NCBI GenBank assembly: GCA_025463005.1 | Contig: JAOAPR010000155.1 | Span: 1 to 64,000 of the forward strand | Length of the DNA stretch: 64,000 nt | Direction: 5' to 3' | Origin: Bryobacterales bacterium | GTDB lineage: Bacteria > Acidobacteriota > Terriglobia > Bryobacterales > Bryobacteraceae | Part shown: positions 28,003 through 37,320 of the stretch, piece by piece | How the letters are laid out: each line of letters opens with the position of its first letter | How positions within the stretch are numbered: position 1 is the stretch's first letter | Made by a program: the position numbers and the translations under genes | Notes under the pieces: model-generated | What the model was told of the DNA's origin: nothing | Databases searched by the model: none | Seen by the model: the letters and a program-made list of their open reading frames with translations, nothing else

Positions 28003-29049
28003 TTAAGAAACGCCTTGGTCACTCTGCGATCGAAACAAAATGCCTTCTTCGCGAAACCGCCGATAAATCCGCTTGCGAAGCTCATCCTGCACCAGGAACT
28101 GATCGGCAAACTCTGCCACATGGCAGGCCAACGTAAAGTCCATGGAAGTATCGCCGAAACCGGGGATGAGTCTCGCCGATGGCGCAGGCTCCTTCAAGAG
28201 ACCCGGAACTTGTCCGACCGCAGCGGAAGCAACTTCGGAAAGGGCTCGTTCCACCTGGCTTGGGTCGGAGTTGTAATTCACCGGAACCACAATGGCGATT
28301 CCCATCTTCTTCTCCGGCAGATGGTAGTTAGTAACAATGCTCTGCGAAAGCTTGTTATTAGGGATGAGCACCAGATTCCCTGATGCTTCCTTTAGCATGG
28401 TGCTGCGCCAGCCAATATCCTGGACGTAGCCGCTTTGCCCGGCGTCGATCTTGATGAAATCGCCGATTCGGATTTGACCCGCCAGGCTGACATAAAATCC
28501 GGCGAAGAGATTGGACAGCGTATCCTGAAGAGCCAGCGCCACCGCGAGACCACCTACGCCTAAGGCGGCCAGGATGGCTCTGATGTCCACTTCGAAGACC
28601 TGCTGCAGCAATGTCAGGAAGCCAAGTATCCAGATCGTGACACTGGCCAACACTTCGGTGAGCGTGCCAACCGGCAGAGCTCCTTCGAGTCGTGCCGAAT
28701 AGACCCGCACCAGGCGCCCGCTCACCCGGGCTAAGGCCAGCGTCAGCGAAATAATCCAGAGCGCGAGCAGCAGTTTTCCCGACCAGCGCGTGACGCTACG
28801 CGGCAGATCTGAATATTCCGTGGCAAGATTAATTGCCAGGATCAGGACCCACAGCAGAAAGGGTCCGTGCAGCGACTCGATAAGAATGTCGTCTAGCTGT
28901 GTGCGGGTGGATGCCGCCCAGCGCCTCAGGCGGGCGAATAGGACGCGCCGGAACAGCCAACCCAGCGCAAGAACGGCGACAAAGAGAACTAAGGGCCATA
29001 CCAACTGCTTCCAGTTCTCAATTAGGTATTTCGCGATGTTCTGGATCAT
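28003..29049 (-). CDS. MscS-family mechanosensitive channel
   Basis: ILAALGVGGLAVALALQDTLSNLFAGFYVSLAGQIRIGDFIKIDAGQSGYVQDIGWRSTMLKEASGNLVLIPNNKLSQSIVTNY. Confidence 0.93.
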   Translation of the reverse strand: MIQNIAKYLIENWKQLVWPLVLFVAVLALGWLFRRVLFARLRRWAASTRTQLDDILIESLHGPFLLWVLILAINLATEYSDLPRSVTRWSGKLLLALWIISLTLALARVSGRLVRVYSARLEGALPVGTLTEVLASVTIWILGFLTLLQQVFEVDIRAILAALGVGGLAVALALQDTLSNLFAGFYVSLAGQIRIGDFIKIDAGQSGYVQDIGWRSTMLKEASGNLVLIPNNKLSQSIVTNYHLPEKKMGIAIVVPVNYNSDPSQVERALSEVASAAVGQVPGLLKEPAPSARLIPGFGDTSMDFTLACHVAEFADQFLVQDELRKRIYRRFREEGILFRSQSDQGVS

Positions 29050-29112
29050 TCCTCGCGCGAAGCGCCGTGGCGCATGTCCCCAGGTTACGATGAAAACGGA
29101 GGTAGACAGGAG

Positions 29113-29481
29113 ATGCTACGAACCATATTGAATTCAGTTCTGTGCGGATTTCTGGCTGCGATCCTGGCCGGATCGGCTTTGGCGCATCATGGATGGACGG
29201 GCTATGACGAACAGAAAACTCTCACCTTGACCGGCGTCATTCGCGAATCGTCCTGGGAAAACCCGCATGGCCTTATCCGGCTGCAAGGAGATGAGGGGAA
29301 GGGCAAGACGTGGCTGGTGTACCTGGCGCCCCCTTCGCGCATGGAATCGCGTGGCTTGCCGAAGGACGCGATCAAGGTCGGCGCTACCGTGACGGTGGTG
29401 GGCTATCCGAACAAAACCAATCCGGATGAGATGCGAGCTGAGCGCATCACTGTCGGCGGGAAGACTACCGAGCTTCGCTGA
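29113..29481 (+). CDS. DUF6152 family secreted protein (copy B)
   Basis: MLRTILNSVLCGFLAAILAGSALAHHGWTGYDEQKTLTLTGVIRESSWENPHGLIRL. Confidence 0.75.
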   Translation: MLRTILNSVLCGFLAAILAGSALAHHGWTGYDEQKTLTLTGVIRESSWENPHGLIRLQGDEGKGKTWLVYLAPPSRMESRGLPKDAIKVGATVTVVGYPNKTNPDEMRAERITVGGKTTELR

Positions 29482-31053
29482 CTACAACTCGCCTTTGCGC
29501 ATCTGCTCGGCCATATATTCGGAGGCGCGCATCGAGAGCGACAGGATCGTCATAGTGGGATTCTGGCTTCCGCCAGTGACAAAGCTGCTGCCATCCACCA
29601 CGAACAGACTCTTGATATCCCAGCTCTGGTTCCACTTATTCAGCACGCTGGTCTTGGGATTATCGCCCATCCGGCACGTGCCCAGTTCATGAATGCTATA
29701 GCCGGGCGGAAATGGCTGATCGTGCCGGGCCAGAACTTCCCATCCGCAGGCGCGGCACAGCTCGGACATGGTGTTGATGGCGTCCTTAGCCATGTTGAAC
29801 TCGTTGCTTGTGTAGCGCGTCTGGATATGCAGCACCGGAATGCCCCAGGCATCGGTCACATCCTTATTAATACGAACGTGATTCTCGAACCGAGGCAGAA
29901 CCTCGCCCATGCAGGTGCCTGAAAATCCGGTTCCGCGATGCGTCTCGAGCGCGTCATCGAGCGCCTTTCCGTACAGCGGGAAAAACTTCGCGTCGGGTGT
30001 GCCGCCCGCGGTGAAATCGAACGCGTAGCCGCGCAGGAAATCTTTTTCCTTGGTCTGCAGATTGCGAAAACGGGGAATATAACCGCCGCCCGACGCGTAG
30101 TTCGCCGGAGCCGTCTTGTTACGAACCTCCGGCATCACGGCCTGGACGCTCTGGGTAATGTAGAACTGGTCGTGCAGGTAGTGGCCTAGCGCCCCACTCG
30201 AATTGGCGATTCCCGAATTCAGCAGGATGCGGGTGCTCTCCAGACACGATGCTCCTACAATCACAACTTTGGCCTTGGCGTGCATCTCGCGACGGGAATG
30301 GCGATCCAGAAAATTCGCGCCGTTTACCCGGCCCGTATTCTTGTCCACAGTGATGTCGCGAACCACGGCGTTCGGAACGATGGTCAGGTTCCCCGTGGCG
30401 AGCGCGTCCGGCAACAGGAGATTGAGCGAACTGGCCAGTTGTCCGCGACCCAGCGAGCTGCGCATCTTCGTGACGGTTATGCTGCGCTTGTTCGCTTCGC
30501 CGATGAACTTCTGAACCGCCGGACTCCACGGAGTGTTGTCATCGATGAAGTTGCCGTCGGGAAGCTGCTTCAGACCTTCCTTGCGGCCACGCACCCGGAA
30601 AATCGGCTCGACCTGGTCATAATAGGGAGCCAGATCCGCCAAACTGATGGGCCAGTTGTCGCCGAAACCGTCGTGATCCTTGGCCTTGAACTCGTAATCG
30701 CTAAGGCGGAACGACATGCGCGACCAGAACAGCGACTTTCCGCCCACGAAGCGCACGCGGACCCAGTTGTAGGGTTCGCTGGGATCGTGAGTATAAGGAA
30801 CCTGTTTTTCGTCGACCCACTGGTTGGCATTGTATTCGTTGGCCTGAAATACGTGCGCCAGGTGGCCGGGTTTTCCCAAGCCGCGGTAAGGCAACTCCCA
30901 GGCAGGCTTGGAAACGCGATTGTTTTGAAAATCGATCGGCGGGCCCGCATCGAGCATCAGGCACTTAATGCCCTTCTTGGTCAGCGTGTACGCAGCCATC
31001 CCTCCAGAGGCGCCGGACCCGATGATGAGAACGTCGTAGTTGGGGGCGGCCAT
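29482..31053 (-). CDS. GMC-family FAD oxidoreductase
   Basis: [33 protein letters not shown]-terminal [59 protein letters not shown]. Confidence 0.93.
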   Translation of the reverse strand: MAAPNYDVLIIGSGASGGMAAYTLTKKGIKCLMLDAGPPIDFQNNRVSKPAWELPYRGLGKPGHLAHVFQANEYNANQWVDEKQVPYTHDPSEPYNWVRVRFVGGKSLFWSRMSFRLSDYEFKAKDHDGFGDNWPISLADLAPYYDQVEPIFRVRGRKEGLKQLPDGNFIDDNTPWSPAVQKFIGEANKRSITVTKMRSSLGRGQLASSLNLLLPDALATGNLTIVPNAVVRDITVDKNTGRVNGANFLDRHSRREMHAKAKVVIVGASCLESTRILLNSGIANSSGALGHYLHDQFYITQSVQAVMPEVRNKTAPANYASGGGYIPRFRNLQTKEKDFLRGYAFDFTAGGTPDAKFFPLYGKALDDALETHRGTGFSGTCMGEVLPRFENHVRINKDVTDAWGIPVLHIQTRYTSNEFNMAKDAINTMSELCRACGWEVLARHDQPFPPGYSIHELGTCRMGDNPKTSVLNKWNQSWDIKSLFVVDGSSFVTGGSQNPTMTILSLSMRASEYMAEQMRKGEL

Positions 31054-31067
31054 AGTTCTCCTGTGCG

Positions 31068-31673
31068 TTACTCTATCGGGAGCCAGTACAGCCCGCCGCC
31101 ACTCCGTCGGCGCGTACCCCCGGAGGCCGCGAGATTGCGCTCGAACGAGTTGAAGGTCGCGGTGCGGACATCCTGCTTGGCCGCGACCAGCAGGCGCGCG
31201 ATCGGATCGGCGGGCGGCTCAAAGGTCCATGGCTGGTGCAGCGGAGCGAAGAGAGTATCGGCCTGCGCGGCATCGGTATCCGCGAACGCCTTCCGGAAGC
31301 GGGTTTGCGACTGGTATTCGAGCGCGTCCAGCCCGCTTAGCCAAAGCTGCTGGCGGTCGACAGGAGAATCGCCGATCAGAAAATCCATGAACTCGGGCAC
31401 GCGGGCCTCAAGAGCGCCGGGAGAGCCCTGGCCGGACGGCATCAACATCTCACACAACCTGCGAAGCGTCGCAAACTGCCGGGCGCTAAAGAATCCGAGA
31501 ACCGGATCGGCCCCCTCTTCGGGGGTCGATAAGTCCAGCGGCGCCGGTTCCGCAGTAGCTCCATCCTGTGCCGCTGGGGCAGGCTGTTGAGCAGCTTGAG
31601 GCGCCTGCTGAGCAAGTAACGCGGGCGCGGCCGGAGCGGCGGCCAGAGCTTGGATGAAGCGTCGGCGTTTCAT
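31068..31673 (-). CDS. Gluconate 2-dehydrogenase subunit 3 family protein (TAT)
   Basis: [60 protein letters not shown]; directly upstream of GMC gene. Confidence 0.85.
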   Translation of the reverse strand: MKRRRFIQALAAAPAAPALLAQQAPQAAQQPAPAAQDGATAEPAPLDLSTPEEGADPVLGFFSARQFATLRRLCEMLMPSGQGSPGALEARVPEFMDFLIGDSPVDRQQLWLSGLDALEYQSQTRFRKAFADTDAAQADTLFAPLHQPWTFEPPADPIARLLVAAKQDVRTATFNSFERNLAASGGTRRRSGGGLYWLPIE

Positions 31674-31688
31674 ACGAAACGGATCATA

Positions 31689-32744
31689 TCATTGTTTGCC
31701 GGACTCGATGACTTTTGCGGACTGAACAGCTTCCATAACCTGCGGGTCTTGCACGCGAGCGGTGAACCAATGCGGATAGAGCGGCGCCGGCGCCGTCAGC
31801 TCATCGAGCTGTGACATTTGCTCGGCGGTAAGCTGAATGTTGACTGCGCCGAGGTTATCCTCCAACTGCGCAATTTTGTTCGCACCGATCAAAATCGACG
31901 TCACGCCGCGCTTGCGCAGCAGCCAGGCCAAAGCGATCTGCGCGGGCGAAGCGTTGTGCGCTTTGGCGATCTCGCGCAGTTTGTCGACCACCGCATACGC
32001 CTTCTCGCGGTCATACGGCAGGAAGTCGACGCCGGTGAGCCTTCCGCCGTCGCCCTGGGGATTCTCGCGCGTGTATTTGCCGCTGAGGAGTCCTCCTGCG
32101 AGCGGGCTCCAAACCATCATCCCGATACCGGCATCTTCCAGGAACGGAACGATGTCATATTCCACATCGCGGCCCACCAGCGAATAGTACACTTCGGCCG
32201 CACGGAATCGCGCATAATCGTGCTGCTTCTGGAGTCCCACGGCCTTGGCTGCCATCCACGCGGGCCAATTTGAAAAGCCGACATAGCGGACTTTGCCTTG
32301 CCGGACAAGATCGTCCAGCGCGCCGACGGTTTCTTCCACCGGGGTGTTCACGTCGACGCGGTGGACCAGGTAAACGTCGATGTAATCCGTGCCCAGCCGC
32401 TTAAGACTCCCTTCCGCCGATGCAAGAATGTGCTGGCGGGAGAGTCCCTGATGAATCAGCGCCTCACCTGTTCGAAAGCCGACTTTGGTGGAGACCACCA
32501 CGTCTTTGCGATGAGCGCCGAGAGCCTTTCCGAGCATCTCCTCCGACTGGCCGCCGGTGTAGCCATCGGCTGTGTTGAAAAAATTAATGCCTGCATCGAG
32601 TGTCTTCCCAATGAGCTGATCTGCCAGCTCCGGACCAACCTTGGACACGGCGGCAAATATTCCTTTGCCCGTGCCAAAGGTCATGGCGCCGAAAGCGAGT
32701 CGGGAAACGATTAATCCGGTATCACCCAAGCGTGAATATTGCAT
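31689..32744 (-). CDS. Aldo/keto reductase
   Basis: MQYSRLGDTGLIVSRLAFGAMTFG...NFFNTADGYTGGQSEEMLGKALGAHRKDVVVSTKVG. Confidence 0.93.
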   Translation of the reverse strand: MQYSRLGDTGLIVSRLAFGAMTFGTGKGIFAAVSKVGPELADQLIGKTLDAGINFFNTADGYTGGQSEEMLGKALGAHRKDVVVSTKVGFRTGEALIHQGLSRQHILASAEGSLKRLGTDYIDVYLVHRVDVNTPVEETVGALDDLVRQGKVRYVGFSNWPAWMAAKAVGLQKQHDYARFRAAEVYYSLVGRDVEYDIVPFLEDAGIGMMVWSPLAGGLLSGKYTRENPQGDGGRLTGVDFLPYDREKAYAVVDKLREIAKAHNASPAQIALAWLLRKRGVTSILIGANKIAQLEDNLGAVNIQLTAEQMSQLDELTAPAPLYPHWFTARVQDPQVMEAVQSAKVIESGKQ

Positions 32745-32781
32745 GGTCCTAGTTTCCCAAACCATGTGTTATCGTTTTGGC

Positions 32782-33627
32782 ATGAATTCGCTTTCGATGT
32801 CACGCCGCACGTTTGTTGCGATGTCGGGACTGGGTCCTCTGGCATTCGCCGCGGGAAAGAATATTCCAGTTGGATTGGAGCTCTTTTCCGTCCGTGACGA
32901 GCTGATGAAAGACTTGCCAGGCACCGTCCGCGCGGTCGCGAAGATGGGATACCCGGTAGTGGAGTTCTACGCGCCATATTTCAGTTGGACGCCGGCATAC
33001 GCCAAGGATGTGCGAAAACTTCTGGACGATCTCGGGATTCGCTGCAACTCGACCCACAACAACCCTGCTTCATTCACCGCCGAAGGACTGCCCAAGGCAA
33101 TTGAACTGAACCAGATCATCGGAAGCAAGAACATCATTATGGCGAGCGCAGGCCGCGTCGAGGGGATCGCAGGCTGGAAAACGCTCGGCGAGCAGATGAC
33201 CAAGGTGAGCGAAACGCTGAAGCCGCTTGGAATGGGTACCGGCTTCCACAATCACCAGACCGAATGGGCGCCGGTCGAAGGGAAGCGCCCCATGGATGTG
33301 CTGGCCGCGAACACACCCAAGGAATTCACGCTCCAGCTCGACGTCGGCACAGTGATGGAGGCCGGCGCCGATCCTGTTGCCTGGATAACCGCAAATCCCG
33401 GGCGCATCCGCAGCATCCACTGCAAGGACTGGGCGGCAGGGCAGGGACAGGATCGCGGCTATCGCGTCCTGTTCGGCGAAGGCGATTCGCCCTGGGCCAA
33501 AATCTTCGAGGCTGCCGAGAGTGTCGGCGGTGTCGAATACTACCTGATCGAGCAGGAAGGCAGCCGGTTCCCGGCACTCGAGACTGCCGAGCGTTGCCTG
33601 GCGACCTGGAAGAAAATGCGGGCGTAA
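32782..33627 (+). CDS. TAT-exported sugar phosphate isomerase/epimerase-like TIM barrel
   Basis: MNSLSMSRRTFVAMSGLGPLAFAAGKNIPVGLELFSVRDELMKDLPGTVRAVAKMGYPVVEF; RIRSIHCKDWAAGQG. Alternative ATG at 32764. Confidence 0.85.
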   Translation: MNSLSMSRRTFVAMSGLGPLAFAAGKNIPVGLELFSVRDELMKDLPGTVRAVAKMGYPVVEFYAPYFSWTPAYAKDVRKLLDDLGIRCNSTHNNPASFTAEGLPKAIELNQIIGSKNIIMASAGRVEGIAGWKTLGEQMTKVSETLKPLGMGTGFHNHQTEWAPVEGKRPMDVLAANTPKEFTLQLDVGTVMEAGADPVAWITANPGRIRSIHCKDWAAGQGQDRGYRVLFGEGDSPWAKIFEAAESVGGVEYYLIEQEGSRFPALETAERCLATWKKMRA

Positions 33628-35196
33628 TTAGCGCGGCAGAGTGAACGTGTACAGCGTATCGCCCGCACCGACCACCAGATACTGGCGGCCATCCATTTCA
33701 AACGTAATCGGCGCGTTGCTCACGGCGGTGTGCAATCCGGCATGCCACAGGATCTTGCCATTGGCCGGATCCCAAGCGATCAAGTTGCCCGTGGGATCGC
33801 CGCCGAAGAGTAGTCCGCCTGCGGTGCTCAGCAGACCGGAGCGGCTTCCGCCCTGGTTGGGGTAGCGGTGGCTCCACACGATCTTGCCGGTCTTGTAGTC
33901 GATCGCCTGCAGCAGGTTCTGCGACCATACACTCTGATCGCGACCCCCATAGCCCTCCGGCGTTTCCTCTGTATCAGTGAGCCAGTACACCGCATACGAT
34001 TCGGTTGCGTGCGTATAGAACAAACCGGTATCGGGATTAAATGTCGGCGCGAACCAGTTCGCGACGCCGCTCGAATTCGGGGAGACCAGCACACCGTCGG
34101 TCTTGGGATCTTTGGCCGGATCAGGCACCGGCCGGCCTTTAGCATCGATACCCTTCGCCCAATTCAGCGTTTCGACAAACGGCGCCGTCAGGAGATTCTG
34201 CCCGCTGGTCCGGTCGAGCAGGACGAAGTACCCGTTGCGCGCGGCCTGCGCCAGCATTTTGCGAGGCTGCCCCTTGAATTGACCGTCGATGAGAATGGGC
34301 GTTTCGACGTTGTCCCAATCGTGCGTGTCATGCGGGGAAACCTGGTAATACCAGACGATTTTGCCCGTGTCCGGATTCAGCGCCACAATCGAGCAGGTAT
34401 ACAGGTTGTCGCCCTTGCGGCTCTGCGCGGCGTGCACAGGATTCGGATTGCCGGTGCCCAGGTAGTAGAGATTCAGCGCGGGATCATACGTGCCGGAGAG
34501 CCACGTCATACCGCCGCCGTGCTCCATCGACAGCTTCGACGGCCATGTCTCGGAGCCGGGTTCGCCGGGCCGCGGCGTTGAGTTCCAGCGCCACTGCACC
34601 TCGCCGGTTTCCGGATCGCGCGATTCCAGGTACCCCGGCAGATCCAGCGAATCGCCGCCCACCCCGATGATGATGTGATTCTTAATGACCAGCGGCGCGG
34701 ATGTGCAGAAATACTCCTGCTTCACATTGGCGATCTGATGATTCCATCGCAGCTTCCCGGTCTTGGCGTCTAGCGAAATGAGGTAACAGTCGGGTGTTTC
34801 GAAATACAGCCAGTCGCCGTACATGCCGAAGCCGCGATTGCCGATATGAATCCCTCCTTTGGATTCCCATGTGTAGTGCCACAGCTCGCGTCCGCTCCGT
34901 GCGTCCACGGCCCAGGCGTTATCCGGCACCGCGAAGTACAGAATGCCATTGACCGCGAGCGGCGTAGCCTTAATCTGGACCGCTGCACCTGCCGTGAACC
35001 GGCGTGTCCACGCGAGATTCAGCGTGTTCACGTTCGACCGATTGATCTGCGTGAGCGGGCTGTAGCGGCGCCCGGTGTAGTCGCCGTTGTAGGTCGGCCA
35101 AGCGTCGGTGGGAGGCTGAAGGAGCTTGGCGGGATCGAGCGGTTGCGCGGCCAATGCCGCCGCCACAACAAACGAGGCGAGAAATATTCGTTTCAT
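33628..35196 (-). CDS. PQQ-dependent alcohol dehydrogenase, methanol/ethanol type
   Basis: Signal peptide; DAWPTYNGDYTGRRYSPLTQINRSNVNTLNLAWTRRF; VSPHDTHDWDNVETPILIDG; W-motif propeller repeats. Confidence 0.88.
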   Translation of the reverse strand: MKRIFLASFVVAAALAAQPLDPAKLLQPPTDAWPTYNGDYTGRRYSPLTQINRSNVNTLNLAWTRRFTAGAAVQIKATPLAVNGILYFAVPDNAWAVDARSGRELWHYTWESKGGIHIGNRGFGMYGDWLYFETPDCYLISLDAKTGKLRWNHQIANVKQEYFCTSAPLVIKNHIIIGVGGDSLDLPGYLESRDPETGEVQWRWNSTPRPGEPGSETWPSKLSMEHGGGMTWLSGTYDPALNLYYLGTGNPNPVHAAQSRKGDNLYTCSIVALNPDTGKIVWYYQVSPHDTHDWDNVETPILIDGQFKGQPRKMLAQAARNGYFVLLDRTSGQNLLTAPFVETLNWAKGIDAKGRPVPDPAKDPKTDGVLVSPNSSGVANWFAPTFNPDTGLFYTHATESYAVYWLTDTEETPEGYGGRDQSVWSQNLLQAIDYKTGKIVWSHRYPNQGGSRSGLLSTAGGLLFGGDPTGNLIAWDPANGKILWHAGLHTAVSNAPITFEMDGRQYLVVGAGDTLYTFTLPR

Positions 35197-35960
35197 TTGA
35201 GCGTCGCCAGGTAAGCCAGAACATCGTGCATGTTCTTGTCGGTGTATTGCCGGAGCAGCTGGGCGTGCGCCGCGAGCGGATCCTTTATATCGACTTTTAC
35301 CGAATCGCGCGGGAACGAACGATAGTAACCTTCCGCGTCGCGCAGCCCAAGTGTAAAGTCATCGATGAATTCGAGCGTGCCGGAAACAGCGCGTCCTGTG
35401 ACCGGCTTCACCGTCACGATTGTCGGCCTCGCGGGCGCGCCGCCGCGTCCACCGCGCGGATAAAGAAACCGCGTCTGCAATTGCACCGGCTGAAATCGGC
35501 TTGCGATCCCGGCCAGATCGCCCGCAGCGGAATGGCACGTGTTACAGCGTCCCGCGCCGTTGAAATATGCCTCGCCCGCCTTCCTATCCCCCGTGAGCAC
35601 GTCCTGAATTGCATAAGCATTGCGATTGATCGCCGCCTGCGTGCGCTCGCGCAGGAACGCAGCCAGATCCTGGATCTGCGGATCGGGTAGATCGAACGCC
35701 GGCATACCTTCGTTCGGACGTCCCTTGCGGATTACTGGCCCGATCAGGCTGCCCTGCTCGTCATCGAGCACAATTTCCGACCGCACCAGATCCGGCCCGC
35801 TCTCGCCGCCGCGGGCCAATGGCCCATGGCAGAATCCGCACTGCGCGACAAACTGCTTCTGGCCGCGTTCGACAGCATCGGGCGGAGGAACCGGTCGGCT
35901 GATCAGCTGCGCATCCAGGGGTAGGCCCGCGGCAAATAGCCAAAGGGCTCGGAGAATCAT
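35193..35960 (-). CDS. Secreted c-type cytochrome, possibly diheme
   Basis: MILRALWLFAAGLPLDAQLISRP; CGFCHGPLARGGESGPDL and CNTCHSAAGDL. ORF start trimmed from 36107; stop overlaps PQQ gene start. Confidence 0.85.
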   Translation of the reverse strand: MILRALWLFAAGLPLDAQLISRPVPPPDAVERGQKQFVAQCGFCHGPLARGGESGPDLVRSEIVLDDEQGSLIGPVIRKGRPNEGMPAFDLPDPQIQDLAAFLRERTQAAINRNAYAIQDVLTGDRKAGEAYFNGAGRCNTCHSAAGDLAGIASRFQPVQLQTRFLYPRGGRGGAPARPTIVTVKPVTGRAVSGTLEFIDDFTLGLRDAEGYYRSFPRDSVKVDIKDPLAAHAQLLRQYTDKNMHDVLAYLATLK

Positions 35961-36021
35961 ATCAGGCAAATTGTACACCCGCGAACGATATAATGTTTTC
36001 GCGGTATTCAGAGGAAAAAAG

Positions 36022-37320
36022 ATGCTTCGTATTTCGGTTCTCGGCATTTTGACTGGAGTTGCCGCCATGGCGGCTTCGGCGACCTTTAACAAGGATGTGC
36101 TCCCCATTCTGCAGAAGAACTGTCAGGTTTGCCATAGGCCGGGCGAAGTGGCGCCCATGTCTTTCTTGACCTACGAAGACGCGCGGCCGTGGGCCAAGGC
36201 CATGAAGAACGCGGTGCTCACCAAGAAGATGCCGCCCTGGTTCGCCGATAACCGCTACGGACATTTCGCCAACGATCGAAAGCTCAGCGAGACAGACGTC
36301 AAGGCGCTGTCTGACTGGGCCGATAACGGCGCTCCCGAGGGCGACGTTAAGGATCGTCCCAAACCGCTGGCGTTCCGCGAAGGCTGGAACATCACGCCGG
36401 ACATCGTGGTCGAGATGCCCAACGAAGTTCACCTGCCCGCCACGGGCGCGGTCGATTACCAGTACATTCTGGTGAAAACCAATTTCAAGGAAGACCTGTG
36501 GGCCTCCGCAGCCGAACTGCGTCCGGGAAATCGCCAGGTGGTGCATCACATGCGCGCATACGTGCTGCCCGCGGGATCGCACTACGTCGATGGGGCCGTG
36601 CCGGGCGTTCCCTTCATCATGAAGGACCTTGCTGCGCGAGCTGTGGTGACTGGCGATTCGCTCGACATGTCACGCGAGATCCTCACCAAGTGGAATCCGG
36701 GTTTGAACGAGCAGACCTTCGAATCCTACAGCGCGGCGAAGTTTATTCCCAAGGATTCCGATATCGTTTTCGAAATTCACTACACCCCCAACGGCAAACC
36801 AGCTACGGACAAATCGAAAGTCGGGATCCAGCTCTCGAAAGCGCCGCCTAAACTGCGCTACTTTACTTCGGATTCCCTCATCAACATGGGATTCGTGATC
36901 AAGCCGGGCGACGATAACTCCGAAGTGCGCCAGGAAGTGATCGTGCAGGACAACGTGCAACTGGTCTGGATGCAGCCGCACATGCATATGCGCGGGAAGG
37001 ATATGGAGATCCGCGCCTATTATCCTTCAGGCGAATCGGAAACCTTGCTGAAGGCCAAGTTCGATTTCAACTGGCAGCTCGGCTATGAGATGGCCAAACC
37101 GCTCACGCTGCCCAAAGGCACGCACCTGTTCGCGATCGCGCACTTCGACAACTCGGCGAACAACAAATTCAATCCCGATCCCAAGGCGGAAGTACGCTTT
37201 GGATTCCAGAGCTGGGAAGAAATGAGCGTAGGCTTCTTCTCGGTAATCGCCGATGCGAAGCTCGATCCGAAGAAGCTGTTTATTACGGTGCCCGAAGCGC
37301 AGGTGCGGGCAGCCAACTAA
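36022..37320 (+). CDS. Secreted cytochrome c fused to copper type II (PHM-like) monooxygenase fold
   Basis: MLRISVLGILTGVAAMAASATFNKDVLPILQKNCQVCHRPGEVAP; CuA-like VVHHMRAYV; CuB-like MQPHMHMRGKDMEIRAYYPSGESETLL. Confidence 0.75.
   Translation: MLRISVLGILTGVAAMAASATFNKDVLPILQKNCQVCHRPGEVAPMSFLTYEDARPWAKAMKNAVLTKKMPPWFADNRYGHFANDRKLSETDVKALSDWADNGAPEGDVKDRPKPLAFREGWNITPDIVVEMPNEVHLPATGAVDYQYILVKTNFKEDLWASAAELRPGNRQVVHHMRAYVLPAGSHYVDGAVPGVPFIMKDLAARAVVTGDSLDMSREILTKWNPGLNEQTFESYSAAKFIPKDSDIVFEIHYTPNGKPATDKSKVGIQLSKAPPKLRYFTSDSLINMGFVIKPGDDNSEVRQEVIVQDNVQLVWMQPHMHMRGKDMEIRAYYPSGESETLLKAKFDFNWQLGYEMAKPLTLPKGTHLFAIAHFDNSANNKFNPDPKAEVRFGFQSWEEMSVGFFSVIADAKLDPKKLFITVPEAQVRAAN

Noticed and set aside
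30280-31590. 436-aa plus-strand ORF opposite GMC/subunit 3 genes
   Set aside because: Crosses two genes in antisense; no domain seen.
35989-35994. TATAAT upstream of the PHM-like cytochrome gene as another leaderless start
   Set aside because: It lies 27 nt before the ATG and a good RBS (GAGGAAAAAAG) is present, so it looks like an ordinary promoter with leader.
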